A stretch of DNA of 64,000 bases, from the NCBI RefSeq assembly GCF_003058195.1, contig NZ_QBUH01000005.1, forward strand, positions 248,001 through 312,000, in the 5' to 3' direction. Below are positions 34,318-43,646 of the stretch, one piece after another. Source of the DNA: Elizabethkingia sp. YR214 (GTDB taxonomy: Bacteria > Bacteroidota > Bacteroidia > Flavobacteriales > Weeksellaceae). Under the pieces are notes generated by a model that worked only from the letters and a program-made list of their open reading frames with translations, did not search any database and was not told the DNA's origin. Made by a program: the position numbers and the translations under genes. Position 1 is the stretch's first letter, and each line of letters opens with the position of its first letter.

Positions 34318-34372
34318 ATGCTCTTTATTTTCAGCAATTTCCTATCTTCGGCATACTAAAAACTTAATAAAC

Positions 34373-35173
34373 ATGACACAATCAATCAGAAGAGCCATTA
34401 CAAGCTCTTTTCTGCTATTATTTTGCTTTGGGCTGCTACAGGCTCAGGAAATCAAGGTACTTACCTACAATATCTACCATGGCGAAAAAAACTATGAAAG
34501 AGGAGAAAGCAATCTCGAAGCTATTGCAGCTGTTATCAACGAATACAAACCCGATTTTGTTGCCATGCAGGAAGTAGACAGCATGACTGTAAGAACTGCA
34601 GCATTTAATAATGGTATACGCAAAGATCTGGTACAGGAATTGGCAAAATTAACAGGAATGTACGGGCACTTTGGAAAAGCAATGAATTACGATAATGGTG
34701 GTTATGGTGAGGGTATTCTATCCCGATTTCCGGACAAGCCCACTGTTTATCAGCTTCCCATTCCTAAAGGAGGAGAAGAAAGGGCTCTAATTACTATACA
34801 ACATACTTTCCCAAATGGTCAAAAAATTATTTTCGGAGGTACTCATTTATGCCATGAATTTGAAGAAAACCGTATAGCACAAGCCAAACAAGTTGCTTCT
34901 ATTGCTACAACTAAGGGTATTCCCACAGTTATACTCGGTGATTTCAATATCACTCCGGATAGCAAACCTTACAAAGCAATTACAGCAAAAATGAATGATG
35001 CAGCCATATTGCATGGTAATCCTCATCTTACGTTTCCTTATCATAAGCCTAAATACAGACTAGATTATATTTTCCTAAATAAAAATAGCAAGTGGAAAGT
35101 AAAAGATGTAAAAGTTATTAAAAATGATGCTTCAGACCATATGCCGGTTCTGGTGACTCTAAGCCTGAACTAA
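34373..35173 (+). CDS. Exported endonuclease/exonuclease/phosphatase family protein
   Basis: Signal peptide (residues 1-24, ending LLQAQ) and the EEP fold: VLTYNIYHG, MQEVDS (catalytic Glu), GTHLCHE, LGDFNITPDS and SDHMPVLVTL with the catalytic Asp-His. The fold covers sphingomyelinases, inositol phosphatases and nucleases. The short length (266 residues) and export suggest a phosphodiesterase acting on lipid or carbohydrate phosphate, but the substrate is open. Confidence 0.9.
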   Translation: MTQSIRRAITSSFLLLFCFGLLQAQEIKVLTYNIYHGEKNYERGESNLEAIAAVINEYKPDFVAMQEVDSMTVRTAAFNNGIRKDLVQELAKLTGMYGHFGKAMNYDNGGYGEGILSRFPDKPTVYQLPIPKGGEERALITIQHTFPNGQKIIFGGTHLCHEFEENRIAQAKQVASIATTKGIPTVILGDFNITPDSKPYKAITAKMNDAAILHGNPHLTFPYHKPKYRLDYIFLNKNSKWKVKDVKVIKNDASDHMPVLVTLSLN

Positions 35174-35180
35174 TTTTATA

Positions 35181-35210
35181 AAAAAAGGCCGGAGTAATCT
35201 CCGGCCTTAA
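35181..35210 (-). terminator. Terminator of the flotillin operon
   Basis: Stem AAGGCCGGAG/CTCCGGCCTT with a TAAT loop. The T run lies on the minus-strand exit; on the plus strand only TTAATAT follows, so it mainly serves the flotillin gene. Confidence 0.8.
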
Positions 35211-35230
35211 TATGATTAATAATCATTATT

Positions 35231-36820
35231 CTATTTCTGTTCAGGATTCTGACCTTCATCTTTTTTATCCTGAGACTTATCCCTCATATCATCGAAATTC
35301 TTTTTATCCTGAGTTTTTTGTTCAATGATCTTAACGATTTCTTTCTCTTCAGATTTACCTTTCAGGTAGCTTGGAAGATTTAGTCCGGCCATATTGAAAA
35401 GATCATTCAATGGTGGTACAGATTTCATCATACCCGATACAAAGTTTGCTGTAGAGGTATTTCCGTTTTCATTGTTACCATTACCATCCCATACAGTAAC
35501 TTTATCAATCTTAATACCTTTAACGGCTTCAACCTGCGTTTTAACCAATTCAGGTAATTTCTCCAGGATCAATAACTGGAATGCACTATTTGTATCACCA
35601 CCTGCTGCTCTAACAACCTGATCATAACCTTCAGCCTGCTTTGTTAAGATTTCATATAAACCTTTTGCCTCAGCATCCATTTTTGCAAAGATAGCATCGG
35701 CTTCTCCTTTTGCCTGAAGTCTGATTTTTTCTGCCTGAGCCTCTGCCTCAATAATCGCTTTTTGTTTGGCAATTTCTGCAGGTACAACAATATTAGCATT
35801 TTGTGTAGAACGCTCTCTTTCCGCACGGGCAGCTTCTGCTTTCTGTTCTGCAACATAAGATTCTTCCAAAGCTTTTGCCGCTTGTACTTTTTCTGCAGCT
35901 GTAGCCAGTTTTAAAGCTTCCGCTTCTCTTTCTCTTCTTTCCGCATCTGAATTTGCAATAGTAATTTTAGCCTCATTTTCTCCTCTTACAGCCAGGGAGT
36001 TAGCCATTGAGGTCGAAATCCTCGCATCTCTTTCTGCTTCAGCTTTACCAATCGCCTGGTCTTTATCTGCCGCTGCAATACTTACCTCTTTATCTTTACT
36101 TGTAATCGCAATTTTCACATCACGGTCTCTGTTATATTCAGCAATCTGAATATCTTTCTGACGATCTGCATCTGCTTTACCAGTTTCTCCCATTTTTTCC
36201 TGCTCAGCAACACTCACTTTAGCTTCGTTTATTGCTTTTGCAGCAGCTTCTTTACCAAGAGCCTCGATATAACCGGATTCGTCTTTAATATCCGTAATGT
36301 TTACGTTGATTAATTTCAGACCAATCTTCTTTAATTCGGTATCTACATTATTCGAGATATTCTCCAATAACTTATCTCTGTCCGAGTTAATTTCCTCAAT
36401 TGTCATCATTGCAATAACCAAACGAAGCTGACCAAAAAGAATATCTTTAGACAATTCCTGAATTTGTTCAGGCGAAAGCCCCAACAATCTTTCTGCAGCA
36501 TTCCCCATACTCTCAGGTTCTGTACTGATAGCGATTGTAAAACGACATGGAACATCCACACGGATATTCTGACGTGAAAGAGCGTTTGTAAGGTTAGCCT
36601 CAATAGACATAGGTTTTAGATCCAGGTATGCAAAATCCTGAATTACCGGCCAGATAAATGCACCACCTCCATGAATACATCTTGCAGATTTGCCCCCTGT
36701 TCTTCCGTAAATGACTAAAATTTTGTCCGAAGGACAACGCTTATAGCGTGAAATAAGCGCAATAAATGTAACAAAGAGTACAACTACTGCTACAATAACC
36801 AATGTAAATTCTCCCAACAT
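35231..36820 (-). CDS. Flotillin-like SPFH protein (YqiK/FloT type)
   Basis: The 529-residue protein has one N-terminal membrane segment (about 3-22), an SPFH/band-7 domain (about 25-200: AFIWPVIQDFAYLDLKPMSIEA) and a long Ala/Glu/Lys coiled coil (about 195-390) with repeated KAEAERDARI/EAEAQAEK units, then a flexible Asp/Lys/Gln-rich tail. Flotillins oligomerise at the membrane and organise lipid domains. The upstream gene, 4 bases away, encodes an NfeD/YqiJ-like OB-fold partner, the standard pair. Confidence 0.93.
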   Translation of the reverse strand: MLGEFTLVIVAVVVLFVTFIALISRYKRCPSDKILVIYGRTGGKSARCIHGGGAFIWPVIQDFAYLDLKPMSIEANLTNALSRQNIRVDVPCRFTIAISTEPESMGNAAERLLGLSPEQIQELSKDILFGQLRLVIAMMTIEEINSDRDKLLENISNNVDTELKKIGLKLINVNITDIKDESGYIEALGKEAAAKAINEAKVSVAEQEKMGETGKADADRQKDIQIAEYNRDRDVKIAITSKDKEVSIAAADKDQAIGKAEAERDARISTSMANSLAVRGENEAKITIANSDAERREREAEALKLATAAEKVQAAKALEESYVAEQKAEAARAERERSTQNANIVVPAEIAKQKAIIEAEAQAEKIRLQAKGEADAIFAKMDAEAKGLYEILTKQAEGYDQVVRAAGGDTNSAFQLLILEKLPELVKTQVEAVKGIKIDKVTVWDGNGNNENGNTSTANFVSGMMKSVPPLNDLFNMAGLNLPSYLKGKSEEKEIVKIIEQKTQDKKNFDDMRDKSQDKKDEGQNPEQK

Positions 36821-36824
36821 ACTT

Positions 36825-37397
36825 TTAATTTAATTTCTTAACGATTAATATTTTGTCTTTAATTTTTTCAACGATAACGGAAGTACCAGAAGTCAGCCTA
36901 TCACCTCCCTCTGTCATAGCATCCAGCTCGTGGTGAGCACCTTTTACACTAATCTGCACCTTTCCTTTTCCATTCATATTTTCAGGAATAGGAATATAAA
37001 CCTGCCCGCTGGCATTTACCAGATTTTCTATATTGAAGGTATTATCTTCCGAAAGCTTCATAATCTGCTGAATCATCAGAAAGAAAAGGTATACAAAAAG
37101 ACAACCAACTAGTGTCGCCAAAATTATCAATACAAACCTATTTCCTATTGTATTGTAAAAAACGGCTCCTGTCCAGCCGAATCCCAGCATAAAGTTGATA
37201 AGATTACGGAATGAGAAAAACTGAAATGGCGCATCTACATGATCCAGATCCCCACTGAAATCAGCATTAATTCCGTCGGCATCATGTCCGCCAACAAAAG
37301 TCATAATTGATTGTATGACAAATATTGCACTACTAATCAGCGCTACATACCAAAAACCTTTCTCCAAAGGTTCCAATCCGTTTAAAAATTCAAGCAT
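36825..37397 (-). CDS. NfeD/YqiJ-like membrane protein with OB-fold
   Basis: The 190-residue protein has membrane segments at about 15-35, 66-85 and 90-115, then a soluble OB-like beta domain (about 125-188: NASGQVYIPIPENM, KVQISVKGAHHELDAM, TSVIVEKIKDKILIVKKL). It lies 4 bases upstream of the flotillin gene; such NfeD-like proteins act with flotillins. A good -7 element is at 37423-37430. Confidence 0.88.
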   Translation of the reverse strand: MLEFLNGLEPLEKGFWYVALISSAIFVIQSIMTFVGGHDADGINADFSGDLDHVDAPFQFFSFRNLINFMLGFGWTGAVFYNTIGNRFVLIILATLVGCLFVYLFFLMIQQIMKLSEDNTFNIENLVNASGQVYIPIPENMNGKGKVQISVKGAHHELDAMTEGGDRLTSGTSVIVEKIKDKILIVKKLN

Positions 37398-37422
37398 ATT
37401 AATGTTTTTTCAGTGTTTCCAA

Positions 37423-37430
37423 CAAATATA
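37423..37430 (-). promoter_or_regulatory. -7 element of the NfeD/flotillin operon
   Basis: Minus strand reads TATATTTG, 25 bases before the start at 37397. Confidence 0.5.
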
Positions 37431-37491
37431 ATATTTTCTGTGGATTAATTTTAGTAAATTCAACTAACAAAATTCAGCAACTTCTGTTTTT

Positions 37492-38970
37492 ATGTTTACC
37501 GAACACCTGCACACAGCCTGGCTTTTTATTGAAAAATGGTATTGGGTACCACTTACAATAGCCAACATCGTTATTATTGTTACTATACTCATAGAAAACA
37601 GAAATCCGCCAAAAACCCTGGCATGGATTATGATCATCGTTTTTGTACCGGTCATCGGCATTATCCTTTACTTTTTTTTCGGCAGAGATTTCCAGCGGGA
37701 AAAATATTTTAAGAAAATAGATAAAAAGCAAAGGCAATATATTCTGGACCAATGGAAAAACCTGAACGATTCTATACAGCAAAACATGTTGGATATAGAA
37801 AATGAAATCGGTGACCTAGCGCAGGTTTATCAGTTTCTGAACAAAACCAGAATTTCTCCACCCAGCTTCTATAATGAAACTGAGCTGCTGATAAATGGTG
37901 AAGAAAAATTCCCTAAATTTATAGAGGCAATACGTAGTGCAAAGGACCATATTCATCTGGAATACTATATTTTTGAAGAAGATGACATAGGCAATGAGAT
38001 TATAGAATTGCTTATTCAGAAAGCTCAGCAAGGTGTAACAGTAAGGATGATTATTGATGATTTTGGTTCCCCCACACTGGCAAAACATTACAAGCGCTTC
38101 GAGAATACAGGCATCGAATTTCAGATTTTCCTGCCTGTACATTTCACCTCACTGGCAAACTCTAACTTCCGTAATCACCGAAAAATACTGATTGTAGATG
38201 CCAGCATTGCATTTGTAGGCGGAATCAATATCAGTGATAAATACATAAACCATCCCGATACTGACAAGCTTTACTGGCGCGATGCTTCGGTAATGATAAA
38301 AGGAGCTTCGGTAAATATTTTGCAGCTGCGTTTCTGGCTCAGCTGGATGATGACTGACGGGGCTCCATATGCATTGGAAGACCCAAGGTATTATTGTGAT
38401 TGGTATGCACATACACAAGGCAGCAGCATCGTAAGTTTTGCAGTAACAGCGCCTGGTGATGAAATACAGTCGGCGATGGAATCTTTAATATTAGGGATTA
38501 CACTTGCCAAAAAGAAAGTACAGATTTGTACACCTTATTTTATTCCTACTGATTCTTTTAAAACAGCCTTATCCATTGCTGTATCCAAAGGCATTGAAGT
38601 AGAAATGATGATTCCAAAAGAAGGCGATTCTTTTATTGTACAAAACGCATCACTTTCGTTTATGAAACCTCTGTTAAAACGGGGAATAAAACTTTATCTG
38701 TACGAAAAAGGCTTTCTCCATGCTAAAACAGTGAATATAGATGATGCTCTTGCTTATGTAGGAACTGTAAATCTGGACAACAGAAGCTTTCTGATCAACT
38801 TTGAAATCAATGCTATTGTACACGATCATGAGGTACTGAAAAAGCTTGATCAGCAGTTTGAGGAAGACAAAAAAGTTTCATCCCTTATGACAATTGAAAT
38901 GTGGAACAAAACTTCTGTTTTCAAAAGAGGACTTGCCTCCGTATGCAGATTACTGGCTCCGCTACTATAG
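37492..38970 (+). CDS. cls: Cardiolipin synthase (phospholipase D type)
   Basis: Two N-terminal membrane segments (about 18-36 and 43-63) are followed by two PLD domains with HKD motifs: His229-x-Lys231-x4-Asp236 (NHRKILIVD) and His410-x-Lys412-x4-Asp417 (LHAKTVNID), each followed by a conserved GGIN or GTVN. 492 residues, the normal ClsA size. It condenses two phosphatidylglycerols into cardiolipin in the inner membrane. Confidence 0.95.
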   Translation: MFTEHLHTAWLFIEKWYWVPLTIANIVIIVTILIENRNPPKTLAWIMIIVFVPVIGIILYFFFGRDFQREKYFKKIDKKQRQYILDQWKNLNDSIQQNMLDIENEIGDLAQVYQFLNKTRISPPSFYNETELLINGEEKFPKFIEAIRSAKDHIHLEYYIFEEDDIGNEIIELLIQKAQQGVTVRMIIDDFGSPTLAKHYKRFENTGIEFQIFLPVHFTSLANSNFRNHRKILIVDASIAFVGGINISDKYINHPDTDKLYWRDASVMIKGASVNILQLRFWLSWMMTDGAPYALEDPRYYCDWYAHTQGSSIVSFAVTAPGDEIQSAMESLILGITLAKKKVQICTPYFIPTDSFKTALSIAVSKGIEVEMMIPKEGDSFIVQNASLSFMKPLLKRGIKLYLYEKGFLHAKTVNIDDALAYVGTVNLDNRSFLINFEINAIVHDHEVLKKLDQQFEEDKKVSSLMTIEMWNKTSVFKRGLASVCRLLAPLL

Positions 38971-39095
38971 TACTAATGGACAATGAGTAATATTCAATAC
39001 GTAATAACTAAGCCATACTGTTTCTGTTGCTGCAATCCAGAAAAGTTTTCCCGTTACGCTATTTTTATTTAACTTTATACAACAGAAGATACAGG

Positions 39096-39722
39096 ATGAA
39101 AAGATTGTCGAATATTATAGAAAGATTTGCAAAAACAGAATTAGACGGGACAGTTTCCCATCAGCTATATTCACCTCCTTATCGCCCTCTACTTTCAACA
39201 GACCAGATTATGGCATTGGACCCTAAACTGGCCGCTGTAAATATTCTTTTATATCCGAAAGAAAACCAATGGTACTTCCCTCTAATGGTAAGAAGTGTTA
39301 ATCAGCATGACCGCCATAGCGGACAGATAAGCCTGCCTGGCGGAAAATATGAAGAATCCGATGGCAACTTTGAAACTACAGCCAAGCGGGAAACTTTTGA
39401 GGAACTTGGTATTGTTATGGAAAGCATGACAATTATTAAAACCCTTACTCCTATTTATGTTCCGCCAAGTAATTTTTATGTCCATGCATATGTGTCGTGG
39501 GTAGCCAAAAAGCCTAAATTCCTCCTTCAAGAATCTGAAGCACAGGAACTTATAGAAATGCCAGTAAGCTCACTTTTCAATTTACCGGACAAACCGGAGA
39601 TGAAAATACTGGCTTCTACAAGAGGAACAGAAGTCCCTGTAATTGACTACAATGGCTATATTATTTGGGGAGCAACATCAATGATTTTGTCAGAATTTAG
39701 AGACTTAATGAAAAAAGTTTAA
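39096..39722 (+). CDS. Nudix hydrolase, CoA pyrophosphatase type
   Basis: From ATG 39096 (MKRLSNIIERF) the protein has 208 residues; the frame is open back to 39027 but that extension has no coding look. The Nudix region is GGKYEESDGNFETTAKRE followed by TFEELG, and the RSVNQHDRHSGQISLPGGK block is the UPF0035 signature of CoA pyrophosphatases (CoA to 4'-phosphopantetheine plus 3',5'-ADP). A small hairpin follows before plsC. Confidence 0.88.
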   Translation: MKRLSNIIERFAKTELDGTVSHQLYSPPYRPLLSTDQIMALDPKLAAVNILLYPKENQWYFPLMVRSVNQHDRHSGQISLPGGKYEESDGNFETTAKRETFEELGIVMESMTIIKTLTPIYVPPSNFYVHAYVSWVAKKPKFLLQESEAQELIEMPVSSLFNLPDKPEMKILASTRGTEVPVIDYNGYIIWGATSMILSEFRDLMKKV

Positions 39723-39738
39723 TTTTGCACTTTACTAT

Positions 39739-39767
39739 GAAACCCGACTAACCATTCCGGGTTTTTG
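39739..39767 (+). terminator. Weak hairpin between the Nudix and plsC genes
   Basis: Stem AAACCCG/CGGGTTT with an 11-base loop and T5. It overlaps the upstream Met option of plsC and argues for the ATG at 39784. Confidence 0.55.
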
Positions 39768-39783
39768 TATGATTTGCATAAAA

Positions 39784-40602
39784 ATGGCAAAGAAAAATAT
39801 ATTTACCGATGCTTTTGGCAATGTTTATTTTCTAAAAAGATTCATCATCTTCGTACTCGGTATGGTCTCATACCGTCGTTTTAACGGCTTCAACAAATTA
39901 AAAATAAGTGGTTCTGAAAATCTGGTAGACCTGCCTAAAACAAATGTACTATTTGTATCGAATCACCAAACCTATTTCGCCGATGTTGCAGCAATGTACC
40001 ACGTTTTTTGCAGCGTGAACAATGGCTATATCAATACAATTAAAAATCCGGTTTACCTGCTAAACCCTAAGATTGATTTCTACTATGTAGCTGCTGAAGA
40101 AACCATGAACAATGGTATCCTGGCAAGAATCTTTAAACTTGCGGGTGCTGTAACCGTTAAAAGAACCTGGAGAGCTGAAGGAAAAGCGGTAAACAGAATG
40201 GTAGACCTTAGCGAAGTAGAAAATATCATGAAAGCTTTGGATAATGGCTGGGTTGTTACCTTCCCACAAGGGACTACTTCTGCATTTGCACAGGGAAGAA
40301 AAGGTACCGCAAAGTTGATTAAAAATCAAAGACCTATCGTTATTCCTATTAAAATTAATGGTTTCCGCAGGGCTTTTGATAAAAAAGGCTTAAAAATAAA
40401 AGTAACAGGTATAGAACCAACCTTACAATTTAAACCTGCACTGGATATAGATTATGATAATGACAGTGCTGCTGATATCCTGAGCAAAATCATGCATGCT
40501 ATTGAGCAGACTCCGGAACACAATGTTCTCCATGAATACGATCAGGAAATTGTTGCTAAAAAGAATGCCGAAAAGCAGCAAAACAAAAATGAAGGTGAAT
40601 AA
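39784..40602 (+). CDS. plsC: 1-acyl-sn-glycerol-3-phosphate acyltransferase
   Basis: The 272-residue protein (start MAKKNIFTD) has the acyltransferase blocks SNHQTYFADV (HX4-5D-type motif I) and FPQGTTSAFAQGRKG (motif III), plus PIVIPIKINGF. It acylates lysophosphatidic acid in membrane phospholipid synthesis. The C-terminal tail is Lys/Gln/Asn-rich. It lies 15 bases before mpl. Confidence 0.9.
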   Translation: MAKKNIFTDAFGNVYFLKRFIIFVLGMVSYRRFNGFNKLKISGSENLVDLPKTNVLFVSNHQTYFADVAAMYHVFCSVNNGYINTIKNPVYLLNPKIDFYYVAAEETMNNGILARIFKLAGAVTVKRTWRAEGKAVNRMVDLSEVENIMKALDNGWVVTFPQGTTSAFAQGRKGTAKLIKNQRPIVIPIKINGFRRAFDKKGLKIKVTGIEPTLQFKPALDIDYDNDSAADILSKIMHAIEQTPEHNVLHEYDQEIVAKKNAEKQQNKNEGE

Positions 40603-40617
40603 AACCACAATAAATTT

Positions 40618-41955
40618 ATGAACATCCATTTCATTGCTATAGGAGGCAGCGCTATGCACAACCTTGCTATTGCCCTAAAAGAAAAAGGTTACCATGTGAC
40701 AGGTTCCGATGATGCGATCTTTGAACCATCGAAAACCCGTCTTGACAAACGAGGAATTTTGCCAAATGAAATGGGCTGGTTTCCGGAAAAATTATCAGCC
40801 GATACCGATGCTGTAATTCTGGGGATGCATGCACATGCAGATAATCCGGAATTAGCCAGAGCAAAGGAGCTAGGCCTAAAAATCTATTCATATCCTGAGT
40901 TTCTGTATGAGCAGTCCAAAAATAAGACACGTGTTGTAATTGGTGGTTCTCATGGTAAAACAACTATTACTTCTATGATTCTTCATGTACTGCACTTTCA
41001 TCAGAAAGATGTAGACTACATGGTTGGCGCACAGCTGGAAGGTTTCGATGTAATGGTAAAGCTTACTAAAGACAATGACTTTATGATTTTAGAGGGAGAT
41101 GAATATCTTTCTTCTACTTTAGATCCCCGTTCAAAATTCTTATTGTACCAGCCTAACATAGCGCTAATGAGTGGTATTGCATGGGATCATATTAATGTAT
41201 TCAAAACATTTGACGACTATATAGAACAGTTCCGAAGATTTGTTGCGACCATAACTCCGGGAGGCGTGTTGGTATATAACGAGGAAGATGAAGAGGTGGT
41301 AAAGGTAGTAGACGCTGCAGAGAATTATTTCCGCAAATTACCTTACAAAACACCAGAATATGAGATTGTAAACGGAGTGGTAAATCTTATCACCAGCATT
41401 GGTCATATTCCTTTATCTGTTTTCGGGCAGCACAACCTTCTGAATATGGAAGGAGCGCGTCTTATATGCCAGCAATTAGGCATTATGGAAGAAGAGTTCT
41501 ATGATGCTATTATGAGCTTTAAAGGGGCATCTAAAAGATTGGAAAAAGTAGGAAGAGCAGATGGAGGTACTCTTTATAAAGATTTCGCCCATGCACCTTC
41601 TAAGGTAAAAGCATCTGTGAAAGCATTTATAGAGCAATTCCCTAAACAAAAAAAGCATGCTTTTCTGGAACTGCATACCTACAGCAGCCTTAATCCTGCT
41701 TTCCTGGAACAATATGAAGGCTCTATGAACGGTGTTGAAGAAGCTATAGTATTCTATTCAGAAGATGCACTGAAAATAAAAAGAATGGAGCCTATTTCTC
41801 CGGAGATGATTAAAGATTCTTTTAAAAATTCTGATTTAAAAGTATTCACCAATGCCGAGGATCTTCATTCTTATTGGGATACACTTGACAAAACTGACGG
41901 AGTCTATATGATGATGAGCTCCGGTAACTTTGGAGGTTTGGACTTAACAAAATAA
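40618..41955 (+). CDS. mpl: UDP-MurNAc:L-Ala-gamma-D-Glu-meso-DAP ligase (peptidoglycan recycling)
   Basis: The 445-residue Mur-ligase fold protein starts HFIAIGGSAMHNLAIALK and has the ATP loop GGSHGKTTITSM, EGDEYLSSTLDPRSKF and the acceptor-domain FAHAPSKVKASVKA. The DPRSKF sequence is characteristic of Mpl and separates it from MurC. It attaches recycled murein tripeptide directly to UDP-MurNAc. A strong terminator follows. Confidence 0.92.
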   Translation: MNIHFIAIGGSAMHNLAIALKEKGYHVTGSDDAIFEPSKTRLDKRGILPNEMGWFPEKLSADTDAVILGMHAHADNPELARAKELGLKIYSYPEFLYEQSKNKTRVVIGGSHGKTTITSMILHVLHFHQKDVDYMVGAQLEGFDVMVKLTKDNDFMILEGDEYLSSTLDPRSKFLLYQPNIALMSGIAWDHINVFKTFDDYIEQFRRFVATITPGGVLVYNEEDEEVVKVVDAAENYFRKLPYKTPEYEIVNGVVNLITSIGHIPLSVFGQHNLLNMEGARLICQQLGIMEEEFYDAIMSFKGASKRLEKVGRADGGTLYKDFAHAPSKVKASVKAFIEQFPKQKKHAFLELHTYSSLNPAFLEQYEGSMNGVEEAIVFYSEDALKIKRMEPISPEMIKDSFKNSDLKVFTNAEDLHSYWDTLDKTDGVYMMMSSGNFGGLDLTK

Positions 41956-41975
41956 GTACAACTTATAATACATAC

Positions 41976-42010
41976 AAACGCCCTGATTCCTTTGAATCAG
42001 GGCGTTGTTA
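41976..42010 (+). terminator. Terminator after mpl
   Basis: Stem AACGCCCTGATTC/GAATCAGGGCGTT with a 4-base loop, followed by a T/A-rich tail. Confidence 0.85.
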
Positions 42011-42467
42011 TATTCAATATTAGTAAGAACTTGAAAATAACATAGCAGTTATTTTTACTCTTCAGTAATCTCTAAATTATCTATAGACATTTGTACGATA
42101 ATTTAAATTTTAAATCTATGATTAAGCTCGTTGGGTTTTCATTCAGATTATTGGAATCACCAGATCTGCAGCTGAATATAATTGAGAATAATGTAAAGAA
42201 AAATAAAGTTTTATCCAATAACTTTTGTTAGTGGAAAAGCACCGTATTTCTTTCAATTTGACTATTCTATTCTCAATGAAGTCCTTCTTCGATAAAGTTA
42301 CACTCCCAAAATTACTCATACACATGATACCGCATAAAAACACCTAACCAGAACATTTTTTTTAAACAAATAAACGATACTATGAAGTATATCATTCCAT
42401 ATTCTTGGGCTATTTTTTCTTCACGTGTGATAATTTGAGTAAATTTGAGAAAGTCACAACCTGATTT
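42011..42467. other. Gene-poor region upstream of hmgA
   Basis: No convincing gene. The only tidy frame is 37 codons at 42118-42231 (+; starts MIKLVGFSFRLLE), without promoter or family support. A -7 element of hmgA lies at the right end. The rest looks like AT-rich spacer. Confidence 0.55.
42440..42447 (+). promoter_or_regulatory. -7 element of hmgA
   Basis: TAAATTTG matches TAnnTTTG, 20 bases before ATG 42468; no clear -33 at normal distance. Confidence 0.5.
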
Positions 42468-43622
42468 ATGAGATACCATCACAACGGAAAAATTCCACAG
42501 AAAAGACATACCATCTTCAAATCTGAAGAAGGTAATTTTTATTACGAACAACTGTTTGGTACAGAAGGATTCCATGGAATTTCTTCTTTACTATATCATA
42601 CACACAGACCTACCCAAATTAAAGAAATAAGAGGTGTAAAAGATGTTACCCCTAAAATCGCAGTGGAGAAAAACATCATCCCGAGACGAATTCAGGGCAT
42701 GAAAGTACAGGCCGAGGATGATTTTTTGGATAGCCGAAAGGTTCTTATGCTGAATAATGATCTTAAAATGGGTATTGCCAAACCTCGGAAATCGGTAACA
42801 GAATATTTTTATAAGAATGCAGAATGCGACGAATTATTATTTGTACAAAGAGGTTCAGGTATTCTGAAAACATTCGTAGGCAATCTTGAATTTGGATATG
42901 GAGATTATCTCATTATTCCTCGTGGTACCATTTATCAGATAGAATTTAAAGATGAAGACAGTATTCTGTTCTTTATAGAAAGTCATTCACCTATTTATAC
43001 TCCAAAGAGGTATCGAAATGAATTTGGGCAACTACTAGAACATTCTCCTTTCTGTGAGAGGGATATAGAAGCTCCTGTCCATGTTGATCCGATAGATGAA
43101 AAAGGTGACTTTGTTATAAAAGTAAAAAAAGAAAATCAGATTACCGATTTTGTTTACGCAACACATCCTTTCGATGTTGTTGGATGGGATGGTTATTTTT
43201 ACCCTTTCAAATTTAATATTAAGAATTTCGAGCCTATTACAGGCCGGATTCATCAACCACCGCCAGTACATCAGACTTTCGAAGGTCATAACTTTGTAGT
43301 ATGCTCTTTTGTAGCCAGAATGTACGATTACCACCCTCTGTCTATTCCTGCTCCGTATAACCATAGTAACATAGATTCCGATGAAGTGCTCTTCTATGCA
43401 GAAGGTGACTTTATGAGCCGGAATCATATTGATTTATGTGATTTTACTCTTCATCCCGGAGGTATTGTACACGGACCTCATCCGGGTGCTATGGAACGAA
43501 GCATAGGACAAAAAGAAACCCATGAATATGCTGTAATGGTAGATCCTTTCAGACCTTTAAAATTAACCGAAGAGGCGCTGAAGGTAGAAGATCCTACTTA
43601 TAAAACTTCATGGTTAGATTAA
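42468..43622 (+). CDS. hmgA: Homogentisate 1,2-dioxygenase
   Basis: The 384-residue cupin protein has GFHGISSLLYHTHRPT near the start and the iron-site region HPGGIVHGPHPGAMERSIG near the end, both diagnostic. It opens the ring of homogentisate to maleylacetoacetate. It is the first gene of the tyrosine-degradation cluster; hppD and fahA follow, with a CoA-transferase gene between. Gap to the next gene is 24 bases. Confidence 0.94.
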   Translation: MRYHHNGKIPQKRHTIFKSEEGNFYYEQLFGTEGFHGISSLLYHTHRPTQIKEIRGVKDVTPKIAVEKNIIPRRIQGMKVQAEDDFLDSRKVLMLNNDLKMGIAKPRKSVTEYFYKNAECDELLFVQRGSGILKTFVGNLEFGYGDYLIIPRGTIYQIEFKDEDSILFFIESHSPIYTPKRYRNEFGQLLEHSPFCERDIEAPVHVDPIDEKGDFVIKVKKENQITDFVYATHPFDVVGWDGYFYPFKFNIKNFEPITGRIHQPPPVHQTFEGHNFVVCSFVARMYDYHPLSIPAPYNHSNIDSDEVLFYAEGDFMSRNHIDLCDFTLHPGGIVHGPHPGAMERSIGQKETHEYAVMVDPFRPLKLTEEALKVEDPTYKTSWLD

Positions 43623-43646
43623 GATAATAACTTATAATAGTAATAT

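Noticed and set aside
42118-42231. 37-codon frame upstream of hmgA
   Set aside because: No promoter, no family and no conservation evidence; noted only in the gap entry.
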